NCBI GenBank assembly: GCA_947630635.1
Contig: CANRIJ010000006.1
Location: 1-26,281 of the forward strand
Length of the DNA: 26,281 bases
From: an uncultured Spirochaetaceae bacterium
GTDB lineage: Bacteria > Spirochaetota > Spirochaetia > Sphaerochaetales > Sphaerochaetaceae
Direction: 5' to 3'
Numbering within the stretch: the stretch's first letter is position 1; every line of letters begins with the position of its first letter. The notes beneath the pieces are model-generated. The model was not told the DNA's origin. It was given only the letters and a program-made list of their open reading frames with translations, and ran no database searches. A program made the position numbers and the translations under genes. This document shows positions 1 to 7,477 of this stretch, piece after piece.

Positions 1-2034
1 GAGGAGCTCTCTTTCAACTCAACGGGAAGGTGTCCACACTGCGATGGAACGGGAAGTGTAAGAAGCATAGACAGAACTAAATTGGTCCTAGATGAGAATC
101 TCTCGATAGATGAGGGCGCTGTTCTTCCATGGCAGTCTCTTATGTGGTCGCTTATGAAGGATATAGCCCGCGATAAGCTTGGAATCAGAACCGATGTCCC
201 ATTTAAGGATCTGACAGAGAGGGAAAAGGATCTTGTTTTCAATGGCAAGCCCGATAAATACCATATTCTCTACCATAATGAGAAGACAAACACTATGGGA
301 GAGATGGATTTCACATACTACAACGCAGTCTACACTGTGGAGAATGCGCTTTCCCATGTCAAAGACGAGAAGGGCATGAAGAGAGTAGAGCGCTTTTTAA
401 AGACTGAAGCTTGCCCAGAGTGCGGGGGAACGCGTCTTTCTCAGAGCGCAAGAGGTCCCAAGATAAATGGTCTTACGCTCTCTGATGTAACTAAGATGAC
501 CCTGAGGGATGCTATTTCTTGGGTAAAGAGCGTTCCATCTTCTCTTCCTTTTGAGATGAGAGATATGGCCGAGAATATTTCAGAGTCATTTTTTCATAAT
601 GCAAAGAGGCTAATGGATTTGGGTCTTTCATATCTTACACTCGATAGGGAGTCATCGACGCTTTCAACGGGTGAGAGGCAGAGAGTTCAGCTTGCTCGCT
701 CTGTGAGAAATAGAACTACCGGTGTTCTATATGTTTTAGATGAGCCCTCAATCGGGCTTCATCCTGCCAATATCGAGGGTGTTAAGGGTGTTATGGATGA
801 TCTGGTGAATGATGGCAACTCTGTGATACTGGTAGACCATGACACAAAGATTCTCTCTCACTCGGACTGGATAGTTGAGCTTGGGCCTGGAGCAGGCAAA
901 GAGGGCGGAGAGCTTATTGCTGAAGGCACAGTTGATAGCATTGAGAGAAATCCGAATTCTAAAATTGGCAAGTTTCTCTCTGGCGCGTCACATGTCTTTG
1001 ATAGGAAAGTCCTTGATAGAAATAGCATCTTTGATTTTGGGCGCATTCATCTCTCAACCGATTCAATACACACTGTTCGTCCTCTTGAGGTCGATCTTCC
1101 AAAGGGAAGGCTTATATCAATTACGGGAGTCTCTGGCTCAGGCAAGACGACCTTGATTCTTGAAAGTCTTATACCTGCTCTTGAGGCGAATATTCGTGCA
1201 GAGCATCTTCCTTCTCATGTGAAAGAGATATCATCCTCGGGACTTGATAGTGTTAAGCTTATCGACTCAACACCAATTGGGATAAATATAAGATCCACTG
1301 TTGCAACCTATGCAGAGATTCACGACGATTTGAGAAAGCTCTTCTCAAAGACTCCTGATAGCAAGAGGCTTAAGTACAACGCAGGCGATTTCTCATATAA
1401 CACTGGCAAGCTAAGGTGTCCAGTCTGCGATGGCACGGGATCTATTAGCCTCGATGTTCAGTTTCTGCCGGATGTGAATATAGTCTGTCCTGATTGCCAT
1501 GGCTCTAGGTATTCTAAGGATGCCCATTCTATTAAGTGCCAAATCGGGAAGAACGGTGAGAGTTACTCTCTTCCCGAGATCATGGATATGAGTGTTGAGG
1601 AGGCTTACTCAAAGCTTAGTATTCCCTCCATTATAGAGAGACGTCTAAAGGTGCTTCAGGACCTTGGACTTGGGTATCTTACACTGGGAGAGGATACTCC
1701 TGGGCTCTCTGGTGGAGAGGCTCAGCGTCTAAAGCTGGCAAGCGAGATGACAAGGGGCCAAAGCGGAACCCTCTTTGTCTTTGATGAGCCGACAATAGGG
1801 CTTCATCCACTGAATGTAAAGACTCTCTTAGAGGTTTTTAGGCGACTTACCTCTCAAGGCGCAACTGTTGTTGTCATTGAGCATGATCTGGATGTAATCA
1901 AAAGCTCTGATTATGTGGTTGATATGGGCCCCGGAGGTGGAGACGAGGGCGGAAGAATTGTAGTTCAGGGCACAGTTGAGGATGTAATGAGCTCTGCTGA
2001 TAGCATTACAGGGCGCTACTTGAGAGAGTTATAG
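1..2034 (+). CDS. UvrA-like ABC ATPase (class II UvrA), 5'-truncated by the window
   Basis: The reading frame is open from base 1, so the N-terminus lies outside the window; 677 residues are visible. Seen: zinc-module cysteines at partial residues 11/14 (CPHC) and 138/141 (CPEC), a first ABC signature LSTGERQR (221-228) with Walker B VLYVLDEPS (Asp247, Glu248), a second Walker A GVSGSGKTT (Lys382), a second zinc module C473/C476/C496/C499, signature LSGGEAQR (569-576) and Walker B FVFDEPT (Asp595, Glu596). This tandem arrangement is that of excinuclease subunit A. The LSTGERQR signature followed by RNRTTG is, to my knowledge, typical of class II UvrA paralogues, which usually lack the UvrB-binding domain and are linked to damage tolerance or drug resistance rather than classical repair. 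Whether that domain is absent here cannot be seen. It converges on trxA with a 6-bp overlap. Family assignment is firm, subclass moderate. Confidence 0.9.
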   Translation, partial: EELSFNSTGRCPHCDGTGSVRSIDRTKLVLDENLSIDEGAVLPWQSLMWSLMKDIARDKLGIRTDVPFKDLTEREKDLVFNGKPDKYHILYHNEKTNTMGEMDFTYYNAVYTVENALSHVKDEKGMKRVERFLKTEACPECGGTRLSQSARGPKINGLTLSDVTKMTLRDAISWVKSVPSSLPFEMRDMAENISESFFHNAKRLMDLGLSYLTLDRESSTLSTGERQRVQLARSVRNRTTGVLYVLDEPSIGLHPANIEGVKGVMDDLVNDGNSVILVDHDTKILSHSDWIVELGPGAGKEGGELIAEGTVDSIERNPNSKIGKFLSGASHVFDRKVLDRNSIFDFGRIHLSTDSIHTVRPLEVDLPKGRLISITGVSGSGKTTLILESLIPALEANIRAEHLPSHVKEISSSGLDSVKLIDSTPIGINIRSTVATYAEIHDDLRKLFSKTPDSKRLKYNAGDFSYNTGKLRCPVCDGTGSISLDVQFLPDVNIVCPDCHGSRYSKDAHSIKCQIGKNGESYSLPEIMDMSVEEAYSKLSIPSIIERRLKVLQDLGLGYLTLGEDTPGLSGGEAQRLKLASEMTRGQSGTLFVFDEPTIGLHPLNVKTLLEVFRRLTSQGATVVVIEHDLDVIKSSDYVVDMGPGGGDEGGRIVVQGTVEDVMSSADSITGRYLREL

Positions 2035-2334
2035 AGAGAACTCTCTTAGCTCTTCTGCAGTCTTTTCTCCCATTGTCTTATCTTTGATCTTACCGTCTTC
2101 TATTAAGTATAGAACCGGTATTGAGTCGACATTATACTCATCGCTGAGCTCAGGATTCTCATCAACATCCACCTTGCAGATTTTGATCTTATCGAATTCC
2201 TTCCCAAGACCAGAGAGTGTCTTTTCAAGTCTCTGGCAATGTGGGCACCATGGTGCGTAGAAGACCAAGAGCACTTTGCCTTTATTATCAAGAACCTCTC
2301 TTTGAAAATCAGATGCATTTATTTCGTGAACCAT
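2029..2334 (-). CDS. trxA: thioredoxin-fold protein, CPHC active site
   Basis: A 101-residue single-domain thioredoxin, the usual family length, with no signal peptide, so cytoplasmic. The active site is W29-C30-P31-H32-C33 in place of the WCGPC of typical thioredoxins, and the cis-proline is Pro73 in SIPVLY. Dithiol-disulfide exchange with protein substrates is the family role. CPHC is the dithiol sequence of DsbA-type oxidases and raises redox potential when engineered into thioredoxin, so this protein may be less reducing than a standard thioredoxin; that is an inference. The start ATG follows a GAGGA ribosome-binding site. It lies downstream of glgP on the same strand, separated by a terminator, and its 3' end overlaps the convergent UvrA-like gene by 6 bp. 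An extra Cys53 is present. Confidence 0.88.
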   Translation of the reverse strand: MVHEINASDFQREVLDNKGKVLLVFYAPWCPHCQRLEKTLSGLGKEFDKIKICKVDVDENPELSDEYNVDSIPVLYLIEDGKIKDKTMGEKTAEELREFSL

Positions 2335-2374
2335 AGTATTTCCTCTAATATGGAAAATAACTATGGTGCGGCAA

Positions 2375-2398
2375 AGAAAAAAGGCGGTTTCCCGCCTT
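2375..2398 (-). terminator. rho-independent terminator of glgP
   Basis: Read on the minus strand, a perfect 7-bp stem AAGGCGG/CCGCCTT closes a GAAA tetraloop and runs directly into a T-rich tail (TTTTTTCTTT counting the end of the stem). It begins 4 bases past the glgP stop codon and sits between glgP and trxA, so it should separate the two transcripts. Confidence 0.9.
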
Positions 2399-2402
2399 CT
2401 CT

Positions 2403-4916
2403 TTAGTCTGCCTTTCTGGCATCTTCCAAAACAGTGTCTACATTAGATTTCTCTACCTCTACAGGTTTTATATGCCATATCTCATTGGCATATTCCTTGA
2501 TTGTCCTGTCAGAGGAGAACTTCTTTGATGAGGCAATATTGAGTATGGCTTTCTTATTCCATTCGTCCTTGTTGTCTCTATATAGATCTGTTGCTTGATT
2601 ATGCTTCTCGTGGTACATCTTCAAATCTGCAAAGAGGTAGTATCTATCGCCCCAATCGAGGACGGATTTCATCAGGGGCTCAAAAACATCTGGCTCGTTT
2701 ATGTTGAAGTAGCCGGATTTAATGAGTTCGATCATGCTCTTTATCTCATCATCAGAGTATGCCCATGCATATGGGTCATAGCCCTTTGAAAGCTCTCTGA
2801 TTTCCTCTTCGGTATGGCCGAAGATGAAGATATTGTCTCTGCCGACTTCTTCTGCCATCTCGATATTTGCTCCATCGAGTGTTCCTATTGTGAGTGCGCC
2901 ATTTACCATGAACTTCATGCATCCGGTTCCCGATGCCTCCGTTCCTGCTGTGGATATCTGCTCTGATATGTTTGTTGCAGGAATTATGCTCTCAGCCATG
3001 GTTACTCTATAGTTTGGCATGAAATAGACTTTCAGATGCTTATTTACCTGAACATCATTGTTTATTACTCTCGATATGTTGTTGATGAATTTTATAATCA
3101 GCTTTGCATTGTAGTATCCAGGAGCTGCCTTTCCTCCGAATAGGAATGTGGTTGGAGTAAAGCTATCCAAGAATTTCTTGGAGTGCTTCATCTTATTGTA
3201 GATGAGGATAATGTTGAATGCATTTAGTAGCTGTCGCTTGTATTCGTGTATTCTCTTTACCTGAACGTCAATGAGATTTGAGGGATCGATTATGATTCCG
3301 CTGTCTCTTTTGAGGAATTCGGCTGCATTCTCTTTGGCCCTTTTCTTGCTCTTTTCGAATTTTTCCAGGAAAGCCTTGTCATTGCTGAAGTCTTTGAGTT
3401 TTGCTATCTCATCAAAATTGGTAATCCAAGAGTCGCCAATGGCATCAGTTATAAGCTTCGATAGAGATGGATTTGCATCCAAGAGCCATCTTCGCTGGGT
3501 GATTCCATTGGTTTTGTTGTTGAATCTGTCGGGGTAGATCATTGCAAACTCTGGGAACATCGTCTTTTTCAATAGATCTGAATGGAGCTCTGCAACTCCA
3601 TTTACAGAGTGAGAGCCGATAATACTCAGGTTTGCCATTCTCACCTGTTTGGGATTGCTTTCTTCTATGATTGATACCTTTGCAATCTGATCTGTGTGCA
3701 TTGGGAAGAATGAGACGACCTTCTCTATAAATCTCTGATTGATTTCATAGATGATCTGCATGTGTCTTGGAAGTATGCTCTCGATCATTGGCAGTGGCCA
3801 CTTCTCAAGTGCCTCTGGCATTAGAGTGTGGTTTGTATAGCCCATGGTCTTGACTGTGATATCCCATGCAGTATCCCACCCAAGTCCCTCTTGGTCTATC
3901 AAAAGTCTCATGAGCTCTGGAATAGCAAGAGATGGATGCGTGTCATTGAGCTGTATGGCAACCTCATTTGGGAAGTTCTTCCAGCTGTAGTTTCCATGTC
4001 TCTTGAATCTTCTGATGATATCCTGAAGCGAGCACGATACAAAGAAGTACTGCTGTTTTAGTCTCAGCTCTTTTCCCATGTACAGGGTATCGTTTGGATA
4101 GAGTACCTGCGATAGAGTCTCTGCGTTTATCTTCTTTCTGACTGCTTCTGTGTAATCGCCGGAGTTGAACTCCTCAAAGGAGAATCCATCTGGGCTTTGA
4201 GCAGACCAGAGTCTTAGGGTATTTATGGTTTTTCCGCCATAGCCGACAATAGGGGTGTCATATGCAAGTCCATCTACCTCTTCCGATGGAACCCATTTAA
4301 AGATATCTTTTCTTCCTTCAGTTATCTTTTTCACCTCTCCGCCGAAATAGACTGGGTAGACAAGGTCTGGTCTCTTTAATTCCCATGGGTTGTCGTGCTT
4401 TAGCCAATTGTCTGGCTGTTCGACTTGCCATCCATTTCTTATTTCCTGTCTGAAAATGCCGTAGTTGTATCTGATTCCGTAGCCATATGCAGGCAGATCT
4501 AGTGTCGCAAGGCTATCCAAAAAGCATGCGGCGAGTCTCCCAAGTCCTCCATTTCCAAGTCCTGCGTCCGGCTCGACTTCCTTCAGTTCATCATAATCGT
4601 ATCCAAGGGACTTAAGTGCCTCTCGTGTCGCTTTCTCGATTCCAAGATTGATGATGTTATTAGTCATTGCTCTGCCCATCAAGAACTCGAGAGATAGATA
4701 GTATATTCTCTTGGAATGATTGGCTCTCTGCGATTTTCTTGATAGGTTCCACTGGTGGATTATCCTGTCTCTGATTGCGAGACTTATTGCCTGGTAGCGA
4801 CCCTCTTCTGTTGTGTGGAATACATCAGCATCTTGGTTGTATTTCAGCTGCTGAGCAAAATCCATCGCTATGTCTTTTGGCTTTGAGCCTATCTTGGTAG
4901 TGTCTTTTTCCGGCAT
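2403..4916 (-). CDS. glgP: glycogen/alpha-glucan phosphorylase
   Basis: An 837-residue protein of normal length for GT35 phosphorylases, which release glucose-1-phosphate from alpha-1,4-glucans using pyridoxal phosphate. Hallmarks are the N-terminal segment EPDAGLGNGGLGRLAACF, the segment QLNDTHPSLAIPELMR, and the cofactor site GTGCMKFMVNGALTIGTLDG, where Lys668 is the PLP lysine. Cys666 replaces the Asn commonly found two residues before this lysine, an unusual but non-catalytic change. Long homology to muscle-type phosphorylase is evident throughout. The start ATG has an AAGGA site 7 bases upstream and a plausible promoter at 4945-4974; a strong terminator follows. It indicates storage-glucan or maltodextrin use. 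Glycogen versus maltodextrin preference cannot be read from the sequence. Confidence 0.95.
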   Translation of the reverse strand: MPEKDTTKIGSKPKDIAMDFAQQLKYNQDADVFHTTEEGRYQAISLAIRDRIIHQWNLSRKSQRANHSKRIYYLSLEFLMGRAMTNNIINLGIEKATREALKSLGYDYDELKEVEPDAGLGNGGLGRLAACFLDSLATLDLPAYGYGIRYNYGIFRQEIRNGWQVEQPDNWLKHDNPWELKRPDLVYPVYFGGEVKKITEGRKDIFKWVPSEEVDGLAYDTPIVGYGGKTINTLRLWSAQSPDGFSFEEFNSGDYTEAVRKKINAETLSQVLYPNDTLYMGKELRLKQQYFFVSCSLQDIIRRFKRHGNYSWKNFPNEVAIQLNDTHPSLAIPELMRLLIDQEGLGWDTAWDITVKTMGYTNHTLMPEALEKWPLPMIESILPRHMQIIYEINQRFIEKVVSFFPMHTDQIAKVSIIEESNPKQVRMANLSIIGSHSVNGVAELHSDLLKKTMFPEFAMIYPDRFNNKTNGITQRRWLLDANPSLSKLITDAIGDSWITNFDEIAKLKDFSNDKAFLEKFEKSKKRAKENAAEFLKRDSGIIIDPSNLIDVQVKRIHEYKRQLLNAFNIILIYNKMKHSKKFLDSFTPTTFLFGGKAAPGYYNAKLIIKFINNISRVINNDVQVNKHLKVYFMPNYRVTMAESIIPATNISEQISTAGTEASGTGCMKFMVNGALTIGTLDGANIEMAEEVGRDNIFIFGHTEEEIRELSKGYDPYAWAYSDDEIKSMIELIKSGYFNINEPDVFEPLMKSVLDWGDRYYLFADLKMYHEKHNQATDLYRDNKDEWNKKAILNIASSKKFSSDRTIKEYANEIWHIKPVEVEKSNVDTVLEDARKAD

Positions 4917-4944
4917 ATCTGTTCCTTTTTGTTTTTCTTAGTAC

Positions 4945-4974
4945 ATGATATTTGTTTTGAGTTTTCAGTTTCAA
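4945..4974 (-). promoter_or_regulatory. candidate sigma-70 promoter for glgP
   Basis: On the minus strand TTGAAA (4969-4974) is separated by 18 bp from TATCAT (4945-4950), 28 bp upstream of the glgP ATG. Both boxes match consensus at 4-5 of 6 positions. The region is AT-rich, so chance matches are possible. Confidence 0.45.
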
Positions 4975-4996
4975 CTCTAAAGTATTCTTAGGTACT

Positions 4997-5024
4997 TTGA
5001 ATTGTTCTTGTAAGGCTATAGAAT
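4997..5024 (+). promoter_or_regulatory. weak candidate promoter for the CmpB-family gene
   Basis: TTGAAT (4997-5002), a 16-bp spacer, then TAGAAT (5019-5024). Transcription would begin almost at the ATG at 5035, giving a nearly leaderless message. That would fit the absence of a good ribosome-binding site there. Confidence 0.3.
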
Positions 5025-5034
5025 TTTGCTGAAG

Positions 5035-5679
5035 ATGCTTACAAAGCTCAAAGGAAAGCCTAACTTTATTTTCTATTTGTGGATTTTCATGATCGGGAGT
5101 GTATTTGGCTCGATGTGGGAAATCCTTTGGCACTTTGTAAGATTTTTGGATTACTCTAACAGAACTGCCTTGGTATTTGGATATTGGAATGTTCTCTATG
5201 GGATGGGTGGTGTGATTATGACTGCCGTTCTTGTTCCCTTTGTAAAAAGGGGCGGACTCGCAATATTTCTCATGTCATTCCTGACTGGGTCTGTGGTAGA
5301 GTTCATCGCCTCAGTTGGGCAGGAGATTGTATTTGGTGCCTCTAGCTGGAACTACTCATCAATGCCTCTTAATCTCTTTGGGAGAATAAATCTTGTATAT
5401 TCTCTTTTTTGGGGCCTTGCTGGGTATCTTTGGATGAAATACTGCTATCCTAAGATATGGGATGTTTCAGAGGAACTGCCAAAGGAGAGTGCATATGCTC
5501 TTATGGTGTTCCTTATTATAAATATTGTATTTTCTGTGTTTGCGACTTTCAGATGGAAGCTGAGACTTGAGGGAAAGGCAGGGGATACAGATACACTTCT
5601 AGAGAGATTTCTCGATTTTTTCTTCAATAACGATGCTATGTCATTTGTCTATCCCAATTGGCATTTTGGCTCTTCATAG
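5035..5679 (+). CDS. CmpB-family (PF06541-type) putative ABC transporter permease, integral membrane
   Basis: A 214-residue hydrophobic protein with about five membrane-spanning segments (roughly residues 11-33, 48-68, 75-95, 116-136 and 150-172). The central stretch SSWNYSSMPLNLFGRINL followed by YSLFWGL matches the hallmark W-Y-S...P-N-L-GRI...SLFWG pattern of the family annotated as putative ABC transporter permease (CmpB). No transporter substrate is established for it, and no ATPase partner lies next to it. The reading frame extends upstream to TTG at 5026; ATG 5035 is chosen as the first ATG, but neither has a strong Shine-Dalgarno sequence (AAGG at 5012-5015 would favour TTG). It is divergent from glgP and precedes the tRNA-Thr promoter. 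Confidence 0.8.
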   Translation: MLTKLKGKPNFIFYLWIFMIGSVFGSMWEILWHFVRFLDYSNRTALVFGYWNVLYGMGGVIMTAVLVPFVKRGGLAIFLMSFLTGSVVEFIASVGQEIVFGASSWNYSSMPLNLFGRINLVYSLFWGLAGYLWMKYCYPKIWDVSEELPKESAYALMVFLIINIVFSVFATFRWKLRLEGKAGDTDTLLERFLDFFFNNDAMSFVYPNWHFGSS

Positions 5680-5715
5680 AAATCTCTAAGTGCTTAGTTT
5701 GAATAGAGTATTCTA

Positions 5716-5744
5716 TTGACAGCACTACGCTTGTTTGGTAAATT
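5716..5744 (+). promoter_or_regulatory. sigma-70 promoter of the tRNA-Thr/rpmG/secE/nusG operon
   Basis: A perfect TTGACA (5716-5721), 17-bp spacer and TAAATT (5739-5744, 4/6). It lies 23 bases before the tRNA-Thr 5' end. No comparable promoter is visible before rpmG, secE or nusG, so it probably drives a long transcript. A small hairpin (TTGCAA-GTT-TTGCAA, 5750-5764) sits between the predicted start site and the tRNA. Confidence 0.75.
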
Positions 5745-5767
5745 AGCCTTTGCAAGTTTTGCAATTT

Positions 5768-5840
5768 GCCTTTGTAGCTCAGTCGGTAGAGCATCACCAT
5801 GGTAAGGTGGGGGTCAGCGGTTCAAATCCGCTCGAAGGCT
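5768..5840 (+). tRNA. tRNA-Thr (anticodon GGT)
   Basis: A 73-nt cloverleaf. The acceptor GCCTTTG pairs with CGAAGGC (one T-G pair), with D arm GCTC/GAGC, anticodon stem TCACC/GGTGG enclosing loop ATGGTAA with anticodon GGT, and T arm AGCGG-TTCAAAT-CCGCT. The discriminator is T and CCA is not encoded. It reads ACC/ACT threonine codons. A tRNA-Thr ahead of the secE-nusG region is common in bacteria. The seven 5' bases GCCTTTG are duplicated 22 bp upstream at 5746-5752. Confidence 0.95.
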
Positions 5841-5878
5841 CTCAAAATGCGAGACGCGAAGTCTAGGGAGACGAAAAT

Positions 5879-6061
5879 ATGGCAAGTTCTAGTAAGAAGA
5901 AAGGCCCAGTTGAAAAGATTGCTCTCCAGTGCACAGAGTGCAAGAGGAAGAACTATACAACTGAGAAAAATCGCCGCAATACACCTGACAAACTAGAGTT
6001 CATGAAGTATTGCAAGTTCGATCATAAGCACACGCTGCATCGAGAGACAAAGATTAAATAG
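5879..6061 (+). CDS. rpmG: 50S ribosomal protein L33
   Basis: A 60-residue protein with the L33 signature: CTECKRKNYTTEKNRRNT, then LEFMKYCKFDHKHTLHRETK. It binds 23S rRNA near the E site. The zinc ribbon of the C+ form normally uses two CxxC pairs; here the first pair is intact (Cys18, Cys21) but the second reads C45-K-F-D48, so Asp48 stands where the fourth Cys is expected. Zinc may be bound by three Cys plus Asp48 or a nearby His, or binding may be weakened. An AGGGAG site lies 8 bases before the ATG. It sits between two tRNA genes in the same orientation, as often seen in this cluster. Confidence 0.93.
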   Translation: MASSSKKKGPVEKIALQCTECKRKNYTTEKNRRNTPDKLEFMKYCKFDHKHTLHRETKIK

Positions 6062-6068
6062 TATTTCC

Positions 6069-6167
6069 ACAAGGCACTCACAGGCCGCTAGCTCCAATGG
6101 TTAGAGCATCGGTCTCCAAAACCGAGTGTTGGGAGTTCGAGTCTCTCGCGGCCTGTAGGTGCCTTGT
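6069..6167 (+). repeat. 9-bp inverted repeat enclosing tRNA-Trp
   Basis: ACAAGGCAC at 6069-6077 is the exact reverse complement of GTGCCTTGT at 6159-6167. In RNA it would extend coaxially beyond the tRNA-Trp acceptor stem: C6081 can also pair with the discriminator G6155, leaving a 3-nt by 3-nt internal loop. It may help excise the tRNA from the rpmG-secE message. No T tract follows, so it is not a terminator. Confidence 0.7.
6082..6155 (+). tRNA. tRNA-Trp (anticodon CCA)
   Basis: A 74-nt cloverleaf with a perfect acceptor stem AGGCCGC/GCGGCCT, D arm GCTC/GAGC, anticodon stem TCGGT/ACCGA around loop CTCCAAA (anticodon CCA), and T arm GGGAG-TTCGAGT-CTCTC with one G-T pair. The discriminator is G, as usual for bacterial tRNA-Trp. 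CCA is not encoded. It lies between rpmG and secE, the classic position. Confidence 0.96.
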
Positions 6168-6183
6168 TTATTGAGGAGCTTAG

Positions 6184-6360
6184 ATGAAATTTTTTAGATA
6201 CTTCAAGGAATGCTGGTTAGAGCTCAGGAAGGTTAGTTGGCCTTCAAGACAAGTTGCGATTAGATCTACTTGGATTGTTATACTTGTTACTCTTGGTAGT
6301 GCCATACTTCTTGGTGTTTGCGATATCCTTCTCGGCTTTTTGATGAGATGGGTCTTCTAG
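6184..6360 (+). CDS. secE: preprotein translocase subunit SecE
   Basis: A 58-residue protein: an amphipathic N-terminal segment (KFFRYFKECWLELRKVSWPS) with the conserved E-L-R-K-V-x-W-P motif, followed by one transmembrane helix (about residues 29-52). This is the minimal single-span SecE that clamps SecY in the SecYEG channel. It is too short for simple ORF callers but is supported by a GAGGAG site 5 bases before the ATG and by its position between tRNA-Trp and nusG, 14 bp before the latter. Homology and synteny agree fully. Confidence 0.96.
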   Translation: MKFFRYFKECWLELRKVSWPSRQVAIRSTWIVILVTLGSAILLGVCDILLGFLMRWVF

Positions 6361-6374
6361 CATAGGAAAGCGCT

Positions 6375-6953
6375 ATGGAAAAAGGCTGGTATGTTATTCA
6401 TACCTATTCTGGCTATGAGCAGAAGATAGAGAGAATCATCAGAAAGATGATCAATGACGACAGAGAGTTCTTTGGTCGTTACTGCACTGGAGTAGATGTC
6501 CCCAAGTATAAGGAAGTTGAAATAACCGACAACAATGAGAGGAAGGAAATCGTTAAGAAGGTTCTCCCTTCATATGTCTTGGTCGAGCTTGAGCTCAACG
6601 ACTCAAATTGGAGAGATATAACATCTCAGATTGTGAGAATCTCCGGTGTAACTGGCTTTATCTCATCAGACAGAAGCGGTATGAAACCCCCAACACCTCT
6701 TTCTCAGGTTGAGCATCAGAAGATACTCAAGAAGACTGGCGCAGTGCCAGATGAGAAGGCGTTTGTTCCACGAAGAGACTACCACGAAGGCGAAGAGGTC
6801 AGAATCTCTTCGGGACCATTTGCTACATTCCTTGGAACAATTGAGGAGATTGATGAGCAGAGAGGCAGACTTAAGCTATCTGTTCAGATCTTCGGTCGTT
6901 CGACCCCGGTTGAGGTCGATTTCTCACAGGTAGAAAAAGCGGCTCAGCCGTAG
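6375..6953 (+). CDS. nusG: transcription termination/antitermination factor NusG
   Basis: A 192-residue protein with an N-terminal NGN domain starting KGWYVIHTYSGYEQKIERII (residues 3-22), which binds the beta' clamp helices, and a C-terminal KOW domain (about 128-186: EGEEVRISSGPFATFLGTIE). NusG suppresses pausing and couples RNA polymerase to Rho or ribosomes via S10. A loop of about 20 residues after position 95 precedes the linker. The ATG has an AGGAAAG site. It is followed by the 90-bp rplK leader. Its partner RNA polymerase, encoded downstream, is unusually divergent, so the NGN-clamp interface would be interesting to compare. Confidence 0.97.
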   Translation: MEKGWYVIHTYSGYEQKIERIIRKMINDDREFFGRYCTGVDVPKYKEVEITDNNERKEIVKKVLPSYVLVELELNDSNWRDITSQIVRISGVTGFISSDRSGMKPPTPLSQVEHQKILKKTGAVPDEKAFVPRRDYHEGEEVRISSGPFATFLGTIEEIDEQRGRLKLSVQIFGRSTPVEVDFSQVEKAAQP

Positions 6954-6970
6954 TCGCTTTTCAAGATAAA

Positions 6971-7038
6971 CTCCCCTTCAGTTGAAGGTGGGAGCCCGTA
7001 AGGGCGCTAAAACCAAAGAGGGCGTTGCCCTAAAGGAG
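6971..7038 (+). promoter_or_regulatory. rplK mRNA leader, probable ribosomal protein L1 binding site
   Basis: GGTGGGAG (6987-6994), then a small hairpin CCC-GTAA-GGG, then CGCTAAA-ACC ending at 7014, lets GGT pair with ACC around an asymmetric purine-rich loop. A GTGGGAG strand opposite an ACCA strand is the arrangement I associate with bacterial L1 leaders ahead of rplK-rplA, mimicking the L1 site on 23S rRNA. An upstream hairpin (CTCCC...GGGAG, with inner CTTC-AGTT-GAAG) overlaps it and could be an alternative fold. A third hairpin AGGGC-GTT-GCCCT (7019-7031) abuts the AAAGGAG ribosome-binding site (7032-7038). Function is inferred. Confidence 0.55.
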
Positions 7039-7043
7039 AAAAC

Positions 7044-7475
7044 ATGGCAAAGAAGAAAGTCACTGCTGTAATTAAGCTTCAATGCCCAGCACAGAAGGCT
7101 ACTCCTGCACCACCAATTGGACCGGCACTCGGACCACATGGTGTAAGTGCCCCACAGTTTGTGCAGCAGTTCAATGACAGGACCAAGAACTATGAGGCGG
7201 GTCTTACTCTTCCTGTAATTATCACAGTATATGCAGATAAGAGCTTCTCATTCATAATCAAGACTCCACCAGTAGCCGTTCTGATCAAGAAGACTCTCGG
7301 CTTGGAGAAGGGTTCGGGAACGCCGAACAAGGTTAAGGTAGGCAAGCTTACAGATGCACAGCTTACTGAGATTGCCCAGTCTAAGATGGAAGATCTCAAT
7401 GCAAACGACATCGAGGCTGCTAAGAGAATCGTCGCAGGAACCGCAAGGTCAATGGGCGTTGAGGTGGAGAAATAA
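7044..7475 (+). CDS. rplK: 50S ribosomal protein L11
   Basis: 143 residues, normal length. The N-terminal domain has the proline-rich motif ATPAPPIGPALGPHGV, the site where methylation and thiopeptide binding are known, and the C-terminal domain binds the GTPase-associated centre of 23S rRNA (KVGKLTDAQLTEIAQSKM then ARSMGVEVE). It works with L10/L12 to stimulate elongation-factor GTPases. The start follows an AAAGGAGA site placed right after a leader hairpin. It is separated from rplA by only 2 bp, so the two are translationally coupled. Confidence 0.97.
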   Translation: MAKKKVTAVIKLQCPAQKATPAPPIGPALGPHGVSAPQFVQQFNDRTKNYEAGLTLPVIITVYADKSFSFIIKTPPVAVLIKKTLGLEKGSGTPNKVKVGKLTDAQLTEIAQSKMEDLNANDIEAAKRIVAGTARSMGVEVEK

Positions 7476-7477
7476 CG

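Noticed and set aside
4825..5133. 102-codon minus-strand frame spanning the glgP start and the CmpB-family start
   Set aside because: It overlaps two well-supported genes and a promoter region, is very basic and shows no family similarity.
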